The notes below the pieces were generated by a model. The model saw nothing but the letters and a program-made list of their open reading frames with translations. It did no database searches and had not been told where the DNA came from. This document shows positions 8,078-17,695 of a stretch of DNA of 64,000 nucleotides, one piece after another. Source of the stretch: Candidatus Saccharimonadota bacterium (GTDB lineage Bacteria > Patescibacteriota > Saccharimonadia > Saccharimonadales > Saccharimonadaceae); contig WRMD01000001.1 in assembly GCA_009777315.1 (NCBI GenBank), positions 1 through 64,000 of the forward strand. Direction: 5' to 3'. How positions within the stretch are numbered: the stretch's first letter is position 1; each line of letters starts with the position of its first letter. A program made the translations under genes and the position numbers.

Positions 8078-11000
8078 ATGAATCTTAGTGAAGAGCGGAA
8101 GCGGTTGAATGCGGAGCAGTTGGAAGCAGTGCAGGCGATTGATGGGCCGCTGCTCGTGGTGGCTGGGCCGGGTACGGGCAAGACGCAGATTCTGGCGCTT
8201 CGGGTGGCGGAGATTTTGGAGCAGACGGATACGGCGCCGTCGAGTATTTTGTGTTTGACCTATACGAATGCGGGGGCGGAGAATATGCGGGAGCGGTTGC
8301 ATAGATTCTTGGGGGCGGCGAGCTATGATGTTTCTGTGCATACTTATCATGCGTTTGGTGAGGTGATTCTCAGGGAATATGCGGATTATTTTACTGACAG
8401 GACGCTCGCGACGATGGTGGATGATTTGAAGCGGCATGAGATTTTGACGGGGATTATTAATGAGTTGCCGTACAATGATCCGCTGAGGTTTAATACGGAT
8501 GCGGGGCAGATTGGGTCGGTGATTTCGGATATGAAGAAGGGGGATTTGACGGCGAAAACTTTGGGTGAGACGGCGGCGAAAAATCTGTTCGTGATAGCGC
8601 AGGTGGGGGTGATAGAATTTCCGGAGAGTAAGAAATATGAGGAGTTAGCGCCTGGGTATGAAAAGATTTATGAAGAGTGGAAGGGTTTGGGGAGTGATTA
8701 TCTCAGGGCGCCGCTGATTGCGCTGCGGGAGGCGTTGGACAATCCGCCGACGACGGCGACTGGAAAAACGAGCATCACAGGGCTGACTGGGTGGCGAAAA
8801 AAGTGGTGCAAAAAAGACAATAATGACAAGTGGGTGTTGGGTGGGGAGTTTGCGAATAGTCGGGCGGCGAGCTTGGCGATTGTGTTTGAGAGATACGCGG
8901 AGGCTTTGTGCGCGGAGGGGTTGTATGACTATGATGATATGATTTTGGAAGCGATACGGGCGATAGAGACGAATGATGATTTGCGGTTTACGCTACAAGA
9001 GCGGTGGCAGTATGTGTTGCTCGATGAGTATCAGGATACGAACAAGGCGCAGGATCGAATTGTTGAGCTATTGACGAATAATCCGGCGAGTGAGGGGCGG
9101 CCGAATGTGATGGCGGTGGGTGATGATGACCAGACGGTGTATGGGTTTCAGGGGGCGCTGGCCAGTCGCTTGGGTGAGTTTGCGGTGCGGTATCGGGATA
9201 CGAAGTTGGTGGTGTTAAATACGAACTATCGGTCGGGTGGTGAGGTGGTGGAATTGAGTCAAAAAGTGATAGCGCATGTGCCAGCGGAGGATCGGATCGC
9301 GGTGAAGGAGATGGAGGCGTTTTCTGGAGCGGCGGAGATACGGAAGATGGAATATGGGACGGAGGGGCAGGAGTTTTCGGCGCTGGCGAAGTTGGCTAAA
9401 AAAGAGTGGGAGGCGGGACGGAATGTGGCGGTAATTGCGCCAAAACATAAAGTGTTGATTGAGGCGGCGGAATATTTGGCGGCGGCGGAAGTGCCGACGG
9501 TGTATGAAAAGCGGGAGAATGTGTTTGATGTGCCGGCGGTGCGGAAGATTATAAATATCTTGCGGTTGGTGGTGGGGATTAGTGACGGAAGGAATGTGGC
9601 GCATTTATATCCGCGGGCATTGTCGGCGCCGTGGTTGGGGCTTCGGGTGGTGGATTTGATGGAAAAAAATTACGGTGAGGCGGGTGAGTGGATAGATGAA
9701 TTGGCGGTGCACGTGGATGATGAGCCGCTGGATACGTTTCTTGTGCGGGTGATTGATGGGCGGTTTAAGGATTATTATCTAGGGGAAGAGCGGAAGGGTG
9801 CGGAGTTGTATCAGATTACGAGTGGGCTGAATACGCTACGGCGGAACGTGCAGAATTATTTTGGGCGGTTAGTGCGGGCGCGAGATTTGGTGCAATATGT
9901 GGATGGGTGTGAGGCGGCTGGGGTGCGCGTGTCGGCGGGTGCCGGGGCGAGTGAAGTGAATGCGGTCTCGTTGCTGACGGCGCACTCGGCGAAGGGGTTG
10001 GAGTTTGACACAGTGATTGTGGCGAACGCGGACGATGCGACGTGGGGGGTGAAGAAGGGGAACAATAATCGGCTGAGCTTGCCGTGGAACTTTGAGCCGG
10101 TGTTCCATACGGGCGACAGCCATGGTGAGGCGGCGAGGGTGTTTTTTGTGGCGGTTTCACGGGCTAAGTCGCGGTTGTATTTGCTGAGTAAAGCGGGGGA
10201 GATGCCGCTAAGGTTCTTGCCGGAGATGGAGGTGGAGCAGAAAGAAGCGGAGGTGTTGGAGAAGGCGGAGATGTTGGAGCTGCCGTGGCTTGCGCGAGCT
10301 TTAGCCGAGCCAGGGCTGGAAGTTGTGCTGCGTGATAAGCTGAAGAACTTGCGATTGTCGCCGACGGATTTGACGAGTTTTTTGGATGTGCAGTATGGTG
10401 GGCCGGAAGCGTGGTTCGAGCGGAAGTTGCTCAATTTTCCGACGGAGGATTCGGCACAGGCGCAGTACGGAAACTTGGTGCATGAGATTATGCGGGTGCG
10501 GCCGGACGACGCGATTGGGTTTGCTGATACGTGGATTGCTGGGAAGAAGTTTTTGCCGAAGGATGAGAAGTATTTGCGGGAGCGCGTGCGCGATCAGTTG
10601 CCCGGGTGGCTGGCGGAGAGGTTGCCGAGTTTAAGCGGCGAGGCGCTGGTGGAGAAATGGTTTGATGGGCATGTGGGTGAGGTGCCGGTGGGCGGGAAGT
10701 TGGATCGGTTGGAGATAGATGCGAAGAATCGTCGGCTGACGATTGTGGACTTTAAAACTGGGAAGCCGCGGGCGAAGTGGGATAGGAAAGATACGGGGCT
10801 GAGGAGTTATCAGTGGCAGCTGGCGATTTATAAATTGTTGGTGGGGGCGCGGCGGGAGTATGCGGGTTGGGAGGTTTTGGCGCGGATAGAATTTGTGACG
10901 CCGGAAGCGGAGGGGATGGTGGCGGTGCTGCCGGTGGAGCTGGATGAGGCGATTTTGGAGCGGGCGGCGCAGCTGCTGGCCGGGATGTGGAAGTCGGTGC

Positions 11001-11086
11001 AAAAATTGGACTTCCCGGATGTGTCGGGGTATACAAAATCGGTGGTGGGAATGGAGAAGTTTGAGGAGTATTTGATAGCTCAGTAA
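8078..11086 (+). CDS. UvrD/Rep-family superfamily I helicase with C-terminal PD-(D/E)XK nuclease-like domain
   Basis: AGPGTGKTQ, LLDEYQDTNKAQ, AVGDDDQTVYGFQGA, LLTAHSAKGLEFDTV; C-terminal VDFKTGKPR. Confidence 0.93.
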   Translation: MNLSEERKRLNAEQLEAVQAIDGPLLVVAGPGTGKTQILALRVAEILEQTDTAPSSILCLTYTNAGAENMRERLHRFLGAASYDVSVHTYHAFGEVILREYADYFTDRTLATMVDDLKRHEILTGIINELPYNDPLRFNTDAGQIGSVISDMKKGDLTAKTLGETAAKNLFVIAQVGVIEFPESKKYEELAPGYEKIYEEWKGLGSDYLRAPLIALREALDNPPTTATGKTSITGLTGWRKKWCKKDNNDKWVLGGEFANSRAASLAIVFERYAEALCAEGLYDYDDMILEAIRAIETNDDLRFTLQERWQYVLLDEYQDTNKAQDRIVELLTNNPASEGRPNVMAVGDDDQTVYGFQGALASRLGEFAVRYRDTKLVVLNTNYRSGGEVVELSQKVIAHVPAEDRIAVKEMEAFSGAAEIRKMEYGTEGQEFSALAKLAKKEWEAGRNVAVIAPKHKVLIEAAEYLAAAEVPTVYEKRENVFDVPAVRKIINILRLVVGISDGRNVAHLYPRALSAPWLGLRVVDLMEKNYGEAGEWIDELAVHVDDEPLDTFLVRVIDGRFKDYYLGEERKGAELYQITSGLNTLRRNVQNYFGRLVRARDLVQYVDGCEAAGVRVSAGAGASEVNAVSLLTAHSAKGLEFDTVIVANADDATWGVKKGNNNRLSLPWNFEPVFHTGDSHGEAARVFFVAVSRAKSRLYLLSKAGEMPLRFLPEMEVEQKEAEVLEKAEMLELPWLARALAEPGLEVVLRDKLKNLRLSPTDLTSFLDVQYGGPEAWFERKLLNFPTEDSAQAQYGNLVHEIMRVRPDDAIGFADTWIAGKKFLPKDEKYLRERVRDQLPGWLAERLPSLSGEALVEKWFDGHVGEVPVGGKLDRLEIDAKNRRLTIVDFKTGKPRAKWDRKDTGLRSYQWQLAIYKLLVGARREYAGWEVLARIEFVTPEAEGMVAVLPVELDEAILERAAQLLAGMWKSVQKLDFPDVSGYTKSVVGMEKFEEYLIAQ

Positions 11087-11099
11087 TAAGCATTACATC

Positions 11100-11128
11100 T
11101 TGACAAGTCGGTCGTGAAATGCTATATT
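11100..11128 (+). promoter_or_regulatory. Sigma-70-like promoter upstream of the 86-aa gene
   Basis: TTGACA-N17-TATATT. Confidence 0.65.
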
Positions 11129-11202
11129 TAGGGTAGAAATAGGACGGTCTATGCTTGCCAATAGGCCAATATTCGTCCTAATTTGAATCTTGTCGGAAGG
11201 AG

Positions 11203-11463
11203 ATGATTGAAATGTTGTCATGGGGCGGAAAGATTGCCAATGCGGTTGCTAGTGCTTGGGGCACGGGGCAAACCTTGGATGGTGTAAACGTTGATGATGC
11301 GACTCGCAGTAAGATACATGGAGCAACTAAGCATTTGAGCCCGGAGGCTCAGCAAAGTCTATATAAGACTGCAAAGGTCATTGCGAATAATACAAGTAGC
11401 GATGAAAAGACGGGTCTTTTTGATAGTCTGTTTACGTCGAGCCATAAGAGTGACCTGTTTTGA
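11203..11463 (+). CDS. Hypothetical small protein (86 aa)
   Basis: Good SD (ggaggagatga-like), consensus promoter upstream. Confidence 0.65.
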   Translation: MIEMLSWGGKIANAVASAWGTGQTLDGVNVDDATRSKIHGATKHLSPEAQQSLYKTAKVIANNTSSDEKTGLFDSLFTSSHKSDLF

Positions 11464-11664
11464 TTGACCCAAAACAATCAAATAAGTGATACTCGCTCGA
11501 TCGTTCGGGATTTTGGTAGCTTTTGCTGCGGAGTTGCCTATCGGCGAATTGAGCGTGGTTGGCTCCTTTATGGGGCTAATGGTGCAGCAGTCGGCAGCAA
11601 GGCAATTTTCTTTTCAAGCGGCGCTTAGGCGCAACCGGACCTCCTTTCCGGGTTTTTGGGGTTC

Positions 11665-11690
11665 AGGGCACTCGCGAGGGTGCCCTTTTC
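11665..11690 (+). terminator. Rho-independent terminator
   Basis: AGGGCAC-TCGCGAG-GGTGCCC followed by TTTTC. Confidence 0.75.
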
Positions 11691-11732
11691 CTATCCTCGA
11701 AACAGCGAGTAGAATGGTATAATATAATTATT

Positions 11733-12722
11733 ATGTTCTGGGATAAGCTAAAGGCGCCGTATATGATTCTCGCTCCGATGGAGGCGGTGACTGATGTGCC
11801 GTTTCGTCAGGTGGTAGCGAAGGCGGGGGCGCCGGAAGTATTCTTTACCGAGTTTACGAACGTGTCGAGTTATGCGAATGAGGCGGGAAGGGCGAACGCG
11901 ATGGAGCGATTGGTATTCGCGCCGGGTGAGAGTGGGGAAGTGGGAGTGGTGAATGCTGATGGTGTGGCGATGCATCCGTTAGTGGCGCAGATTTGGGGGA
12001 AGAACCCGGAGCACTTTAAGGAGGCTGTGCGCGGATGCGTGAGTTTGGGCTATAAGGCGATTGACATAAATATGGGTTGTCCGGAAAAGAATGTGGTGAA
12101 AAATGGCGGTGGGGCGGGGATGATACGGACGCCGGAGTTGGCGGTGGAGGTGATTCGCGCGGCAAAGGAGGCTGCGGGTGGTGGGGCGGATATTAGTGTG
12201 AAGACGCGTCTGGGGTTTTCGAAGGTGGAGGAGTGGCGGGATTGGCTGAGATTGGTATTGGAGCAGGATTTGGCGGCGCTAACTGTGCATCTAAGGACGC
12301 GAAAAGAAATGAGCAATGTGGATGCGCATTTTGAACTACTGCCGGAGATTGTGGCGCTGAGGAATGAGGTAGCGCCGAAGACGAGGCTGCATATCAATGG
12401 CGATATTGTGGATCGGAAGCATGGTGAACGATTGATGAGGGAGCATGGGTTTGAGGGGGCGATGATTGGGCGAGGGGTGTTTGTGAATCCGTTTTGTTTT
12501 GTTAAGCGACAACCGACGCGTGTCGACTTGATGAAGCTCTTGTGTCTACATGTGTCGTTGTGGCCGAATCCTGATTATATTGAGCCTTTGAAGAGGTTTT
12601 TTAAGGTGTACATACGTGATTTTGATGGAGCGAGCATGATGCGGGAGAAGCTTATGGCGACACAGTCGCTAGCGGAGGTGCGCGAGGCGTTAGAATCGGA
12701 AGGGGTAAAGTATGAAGTCTAA
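11733..12722 (+). CDS. tRNA-dihydrouridine synthase
   Basis: APMEAVTDVPFR, DINMGCPEKNVVKNGGGAG, VKTRLG, HINGDI, MIGRG. Confidence 0.95.
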   Translation: MFWDKLKAPYMILAPMEAVTDVPFRQVVAKAGAPEVFFTEFTNVSSYANEAGRANAMERLVFAPGESGEVGVVNADGVAMHPLVAQIWGKNPEHFKEAVRGCVSLGYKAIDINMGCPEKNVVKNGGGAGMIRTPELAVEVIRAAKEAAGGGADISVKTRLGFSKVEEWRDWLRLVLEQDLAALTVHLRTRKEMSNVDAHFELLPEIVALRNEVAPKTRLHINGDIVDRKHGERLMREHGFEGAMIGRGVFVNPFCFVKRQPTRVDLMKLLCLHVSLWPNPDYIEPLKRFFKVYIRDFDGASMMREKLMATQSLAEVREALESEGVKYEV

Positions 12723-13167
12723 GTCTAATCCGAGTACGATTGTGAATCGGCGAGCGCGTTATGACTATAGCTTGGGTGATGAACTGGTGGTGGGTGTGGC
12801 GTTGAAAGGTGATGAGGTGCGGGCGGCGCGAGATCATCGGATGCAGCTGAAGGGTGCGTATGTGACGGTGCGGCGTGGTGAGCTATGGCTTGTGAACGCG
12901 AGCTTTTCGGTGCGGGCGGCGGAAGGGGAGACGACTGTTAGGAGTGAACCGGTGAAACTTCTGGCGACAAAGAAGCAGATTGAGAGTTTGAAAGCTGAAA
13001 AGGTGACGGGCAAGACGATTGTGCCGGTAAGGGTGTTGACTGCGGGAAGGTTTATAAAATTGGTGATTGCGGTGGGGACGGGTAAGCGAGAATATGACAA
13101 GCGGCACTCGATAAGAAAGAGGGAGAGCGATCGTGAGGCGCGGAAGTTGATGAAGGTGGGACGATGA
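12712..13167 (+). CDS. smpB: SsrA-binding protein SmpB
   Basis: NRRARYDYSLGDELVVGVALKGDEVRAAR...LKGAYV; SmpB family pattern. Confidence 0.93.
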   Translation: MKSKSNPSTIVNRRARYDYSLGDELVVGVALKGDEVRAARDHRMQLKGAYVTVRRGELWLVNASFSVRAAEGETTVRSEPVKLLATKKQIESLKAEKVTGKTIVPVRVLTAGRFIKLVIAVGTGKREYDKRHSIRKRESDREARKLMKVGR

Positions 13168-13937
13168 GAGTAGCGACGTGGAATGTGAATGGGCTACGAG
13201 CGGTGGTGAAGCGGGGGGATTTAGAGAGGTTTCTCGATGAATATCAGCCGGATGTGTTGTTGATGCAAGAGATAAAAATGAATGAGATGGTGGATTATGC
13301 GCCGGAATATGAGAAGTTTGATAGTTATGCTTTAAAAAAAGGATATTCGGGGACGTCGGTGTGGGTGCGTCTTGAGATGAAAGCGGTGCGGGAAGAAGTG
13401 CCGGTGGGTGATGTGGATGGGGAATCGGAGTTGACGGATAAATATGGTGATTTGCTGGATGAGGGACGGATTACGACGGTGAAGGTTGGTGGTGTAAATT
13501 TCGTGAGTGTGTACGTGCCGAATAGTAAGCGAGATTTGACGCGGATACCGGTGCGGCAGAAGTGGGATGAATGGTTTAAGAAATATTTGGATGAACTGGA
13601 TGGGCCGGTGGTGTGTGGCGGAGATTTCAATGTGGCGGTGGAGGAGATAGATTTGGCGCGGCCGAAAGAAAATCGAAATACGCATGGATTTACGGACGAG
13701 GAGCGAGCGGGGATGCGGAACTTTTTGAAAGATTATCAAGACGTGTGGCGCGAAGAGAATCCGGACAAGCAGCAGTATACTTGGTGGAGTCATTTTGCTA
13801 GGGCGCGGGAGAAGAATATTGGCTGGAGGATTGATTATTTGATTACGCGGGGGGTGGAGTTATCGAATGCGCGGATTTTAGGCGAGGTGCTGGGGTCGGA
13901 TCATGTGCCGGTGATGGCGGAGCTAGATTTGAAATGA
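13164..13937 (+). CDS. xth: Exodeoxyribonuclease III
   Basis: VATWNVNGLRA, DVLLMQEIK, GDFNVA, RIDYLI, GSDHVPV. Confidence 0.95.
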   Translation: MRVATWNVNGLRAVVKRGDLERFLDEYQPDVLLMQEIKMNEMVDYAPEYEKFDSYALKKGYSGTSVWVRLEMKAVREEVPVGDVDGESELTDKYGDLLDEGRITTVKVGGVNFVSVYVPNSKRDLTRIPVRQKWDEWFKKYLDELDGPVVCGGDFNVAVEEIDLARPKENRNTHGFTDEERAGMRNFLKDYQDVWREENPDKQQYTWWSHFARAREKNIGWRIDYLITRGVELSNARILGEVLGSDHVPVMAELDLK

Positions 13938-14680
13938 GTTTTGAGCTAGCGCGGCAGGAGGAGCCGTTGTTTCCGGAAGTAGAGTTTAGTCGGCCGGAGC
14001 GGAAGATGGGCAAAGTGGCGGTAATTGGCGGGTCTGGAGCAGGCGTTGCAGCGGAGAGTAGGGCGTATGAGCGGGCGCTTCTGCTAGGTGCAGAGGAAGT
14101 GCAAGCGATATTGCCGGGTGACGGACAGTACTTTAAGATGGCGGATAAAGAAGCAATTGCGGCGGCATTTGCGTGGGCGGATGGGGTGCTGTTGCTCGGG
14201 GACTTGGGTAGAAATGCGGAGACTGCGCAGGTGCTGAGTACGGTACTGGAAGAGGCGGTAGCGGACGATAGTCTGCCGAAGCGACTATTGATTACGCGAG
14301 ATGCGGTGGATGTGCTTTTGGCGAAGTTGCCGGATTTATTGGACAGGCCGGAGGTGATGTTGGTGTTGACGTTTAGCCAGCTGCAGAAATTATTTAAGGA
14401 AGTGCTGTATCCGAAAGTGTTAGTGATGAGCTTACCGTTGCCGACGCTGGCGGATATTTTACATAAGTTTACATTGTCATACAATGTATGTATTGCAACG
14501 GTGTTTAACCAGGAGTTACTAGTGGCGAGTGGGGGTGAAGTGACGGCGACTAACTTAGTGATAACAAATTATAATCCGCTGACGGTATGGAGTGGGGATC
14601 TGGCGGTAGCAGGACTAATGTATTGGGTGTGGGGGAACATGTCGCTGAAAAGTGTGACGGCGGCTAGTATTTTAGCTTAG
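13934..14680 (+). CDS. Ribokinase-fold protein, NAD(P)HX dehydratase-like
   Basis: VIGGSGAGVAAESRAYERALLLGAEEV; WSGDLAVAGLMYWVWG; weak family resemblance. Confidence 0.55.
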   Translation: MSFELARQEEPLFPEVEFSRPERKMGKVAVIGGSGAGVAAESRAYERALLLGAEEVQAILPGDGQYFKMADKEAIAAAFAWADGVLLLGDLGRNAETAQVLSTVLEEAVADDSLPKRLLITRDAVDVLLAKLPDLLDRPEVMLVLTFSQLQKLFKEVLYPKVLVMSLPLPTLADILHKFTLSYNVCIATVFNQELLVASGGEVTATNLVITNYNPLTVWSGDLAVAGLMYWVWGNMSLKSVTAASILA

Positions 14681-15539
14681 GTTTTTTGGCAGCTTCGGGG
14701 GGCGCGGCGAAGTCAGCGACAGCTTCGGTGATTTCACTGGCAGTAGCACCTGCACAGAAAGCGATAGTGGCAGCTGCGGCGACGTCGGCGACAGCAGCAT
14801 CGTCGGTGAGCCAGGTGGCAAGGTCGAGGGTGCTGTCGTCGGGGAGTTTGAGGCGGAGCTCAGTGCCGTAGCGGAAGTTGCGGTGGCGGATGACTTTGAA
14901 TGATCGGCGAGCCTTTTTGCGGTTGACTTCTATGGGTTGGCCGAGAATGTTGCTAGCGAGATTGCTAGCTCGGTCGGTGGGAGCGTAAGTAATGGCGTTG
15001 TTGAGGTGGCGGTGGAGAAGCTTTTGTAAGGCCAGGCCAAAGTAGGGTTTGATGCGGCCGATATTGACGAGGTGGCTGTAGATGAGGACGAGTAGAACGA
15101 TGAGGGCGATGAAGGGGGCGAGCCGGCCAAGAGCGATAAGCCAGATGCCACCGCTAGGGATAGTGAAGCGAACAGTGCCGAGGATGTTGTGTTCAGGGAC
15201 CGGGACGAAGTCCGGGGTGTTATTCATGTCGCCCTGAGTGAGCCAGCCGGAAGAGGAGAAGCCGATGATGCGGTGAGTGACGACGGATTCGCTATCCATG
15301 AAGGAGATGATGTCATCTATCTTGTAGACGTCGGGGCGGCGAACGAGGACGAGGTCGCCAGGCATGATGGTGGGTTGCATGCTACCGGTAGCGACACTGA
15401 AGGCGCGCCAGCCGAGGAAGTTGGGGTATTCGTCGCCGCGGAGACGGTGGTTGAGGATGAGGGTTATATTGACGACGAGGATGATGATGACGAACAGGCT
15501 AAGAAAGGCCTTGGCGGCGAAGATGAGGGCGCGTTTCAT
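14664..15539 (-). CDS. SipW/ER-type signal peptidase I with C-terminal extension
   Basis: ATGSMQPTIMPGDLVLVRRPDVYKIDDIISF, VTHRIIGF, N- and C-side TM segments. Confidence 0.88.
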   Translation of the reverse strand: MKRALIFAAKAFLSLFVIIILVVNITLILNHRLRGDEYPNFLGWRAFSVATGSMQPTIMPGDLVLVRRPDVYKIDDIISFMDSESVVTHRIIGFSSSGWLTQGDMNNTPDFVPVPEHNILGTVRFTIPSGGIWLIALGRLAPFIALIVLLVLIYSHLVNIGRIKPYFGLALQKLLHRHLNNAITYAPTDRASNLASNILGQPIEVNRKKARRSFKVIRHRNFRYGTELRLKLPDDSTLDLATWLTDDAAVADVAAAATIAFCAGATASEITEAVADFAAPPEAAKKPKLKY

Positions 15540-15542
15540 GGG

Positions 15543-16172
15543 CTAGACTCCAGGAAGATATTGCATTATGTCGTGAGCGGTGACAATGACATCAAAAGAT
15601 TGGCCACGAAGGCTGTAGTCGTCGAGTGTAGCAATGAGTAAGTAGTGATGGAAGTCACCGTCGACAAAACCAAGTGAGTCGAGATCGATGGCGTCAGTAG
15701 TGACGGTGCGAGAGGTGGGGTGAGGATTGAGGCGTATCGTGATATCTGGTGGGCAGTCGGAAGCTGAGGGTGAGGTGACGCGGCAGAGGGTGAGGTTAAA
15801 ATCGCGGATGTCGACAGTATCGCTAGCGCTAATTGAGAGGAGGTAACTGAGAGTGATTTGGTTGCGGGAGGTTTGATCTTCGTTTTCTATTGAGAAGACG
15901 ACGTGGCGGGATTGGGTGTTGTTGAGATTGTGGAGGCCTTGTGTGACGGTGGGGATGTTGAGCGCTGGGCGGGCGACGCTGGCAATAGAGCCGACTTGAG
16001 CGGCAGAAAGATGGCGGCTTTCGGTAGAGAGAATTGGAGAAGAGAGGGTAAAGACGGCGATCGGGAGAAGGGTAAAAGCGAGGCGATAGAGGCGAAAGTG
16101 CTTAGGGCGGGCGAAGCGACGGCTAGTATATTTAGATTTGGCGGGTTTAGGGCGAGGGAAGCGACGGCTCAT
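15543..16172 (-). CDS. Hypothetical secreted protein in SipW/TasA-like operon
   Basis: Signal-like N-terminus; 4-bp overlap with the upstream gene. Confidence 0.7.
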   Translation of the reverse strand: MSRRFPRPKPAKSKYTSRRFARPKHFRLYRLAFTLLPIAVFTLSSPILSTESRHLSAAQVGSIASVARPALNIPTVTQGLHNLNNTQSRHVVFSIENEDQTSRNQITLSYLLSISASDTVDIRDFNLTLCRVTSPSASDCPPDITIRLNPHPTSRTVTTDAIDLDSLGFVDGDFHHYLLIATLDDYSLRGQSFDVIVTAHDIMQYLPGV

Positions 16173-16822
16173 GGACCATCCTCGCAGACGGCGCTAGGGC
16201 CGATTTCTAAGCAGGTGCGGGAGATTTCGTGGCTGAAGGGTCGGGTAGAGCTGACGATGATGTCGACGGTGTCGTTGGGGAGGGGGGTGTAGCCTAAGCG
16301 AGGAGAGACACGGATGAGCATCCACTCTTCACCGCCGTTGTCAGCGTCGCCGGATAGCTGTGCACCGGTGAATATGCCACCAGGGCCTATGAGCCCCATG
16401 CCGAGAGGGTGTCGGTCGGAAAAGAACATAAAGTTATAGTCAGGATGGCTGAGTCGGACAGTAAATTCAAGTGGGTTGTCGGTGGCCATAGTTTGGGTGT
16501 CGAGAATGCCAGAGATGACGAGGAGGCGGTTGACGAACAACCCCATCCCCGGCGCATAGCTTGCCACTAGTTCGGAGCAGGCCATGTCATGCATAGTCAA
16601 TATCTGGAGGCGACACTTGTCGTCGTCATCGACATCGATGCTGTCGTCGACTGAGGCGAACATTGGAGCGCCGGAGGCGGGGATGGAGACAGACTGATCG
16701 TCGAGAACGTAGCGAGATTGGGTGTAGACGCGGCTGAGTATGATAAGGCTGCTGGCTACGACTATGGTAGCAATAGCGATTGCTATGGAGCGATGTTGGC
16801 GCGGGGAGAAGCTTCTTCTCAT
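16169..16822 (-). CDS. Hypothetical secreted protein in SipW/TasA-like operon
   Basis: N-terminal TM segment, overlapping start/stop with neighbours. Confidence 0.7.
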   Translation of the reverse strand: MRRSFSPRQHRSIAIAIATIVVASSLIILSRVYTQSRYVLDDQSVSIPASGAPMFASVDDSIDVDDDDKCRLQILTMHDMACSELVASYAPGMGLFVNRLLVISGILDTQTMATDNPLEFTVRLSHPDYNFMFFSDRHPLGMGLIGPGGIFTGAQLSGDADNGGEEWMLIRVSPRLGYTPLPNDTVDIIVSSTRPFSHEISRTCLEIGPSAVCEDGP

Positions 16823-17667
16823 AGGTGCTGCTCCGAGAATGAAATGATACGAATGGTGTAGATGTCGCTAGCGATGCCGGCGGCAGTGTCGTTGTGCGGG
16901 TGGCTCTCCCAGCGCCAGTCTAGCACGTAGGGCGTGGCGCCAAGAACGGGCATATTCATGACGAGAGCACCGAGCTCGGTGGCGCTAACCCAGTCACCCT
17001 CCGTGCCGGAAAGCCAGACGTCGCCACTGCGGAGGCGGAAGCGCATGTTAATGCCTTGAGGGTTGATTTCTTCGAAGAAGAGACGGTAAGCGATGACGTA
17101 ATTGCTGTTGTTGAGGACAGTGAAAGCGTAAGAACCGCTGTCGCCTGGGGCGATGCGAGGCGAATGATCTTGGTCATGGCGGGCGAAGATGGGCAGGCTA
17201 GCGCTGGCAATCATGATATGACCCTCTACTTCTACGCAGTATTCAGGTGAGAAGTTGAAGATGGTACAGGGGACGCCGGGTCGAGGTGGGTCGGTGGGGT
17301 CGCCGCCGCCAGGGCCGGTGTCCGGACCGCTTGGGCCAGGAATAGCGGGAGGGACGCCGATGGGGCCTCCGGGAGGCTGGGGGCGAACGGGATTGGGACC
17401 AGGGGTGAAACCTTCAGGGATTTCGCCACTGCCACCAATTCGCAAAAAACCACTACCGTCGTCGAGTGAGAAATAATTTTGCCCAACGGCTGCGACGTGA
17501 TGATCCGCAAGCGGTTCGCGTCGAGCGATGGTGATACCGAGGATAACTATAACAACGATAGCAAGCAGCAGCAGCGCCGCCAGCCCAACGATGACTTTAG
17601 TGTAAGCTTGGATATCCAGGCTGTTACTACTTGAATCAACGTAGAATTGACGACGCTTTGGCTGCAT
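16819..17667 (-). CDS. Hypothetical secreted protein with Pro/Gly-rich linker
   Basis: N-terminal TM, PGPNPVRPQPPGGPIGVPPAIPGPSGPDTGPGGG linker, beta-rich remainder. Confidence 0.7.
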   Translation of the reverse strand: MQPKRRQFYVDSSSNSLDIQAYTKVIVGLAALLLLAIVVIVILGITIARREPLADHHVAAVGQNYFSLDDGSGFLRIGGSGEIPEGFTPGPNPVRPQPPGGPIGVPPAIPGPSGPDTGPGGGDPTDPPRPGVPCTIFNFSPEYCVEVEGHIMIASASLPIFARHDQDHSPRIAPGDSGSYAFTVLNNSNYVIAYRLFFEEINPQGINMRFRLRSGDVWLSGTEGDWVSATELGALVMNMPVLGATPYVLDWRWESHPHNDTAAGIASDIYTIRIISFSEQHL

Positions 17668-17695
17668 TGTTAGCTACCGTTTAGCCTTTGACGAA

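Noticed and set aside
11486-11722. ORF 11486..11722 (78 aa)
   Set aside because: No SD, runs through a terminator hairpin; looks non-coding.
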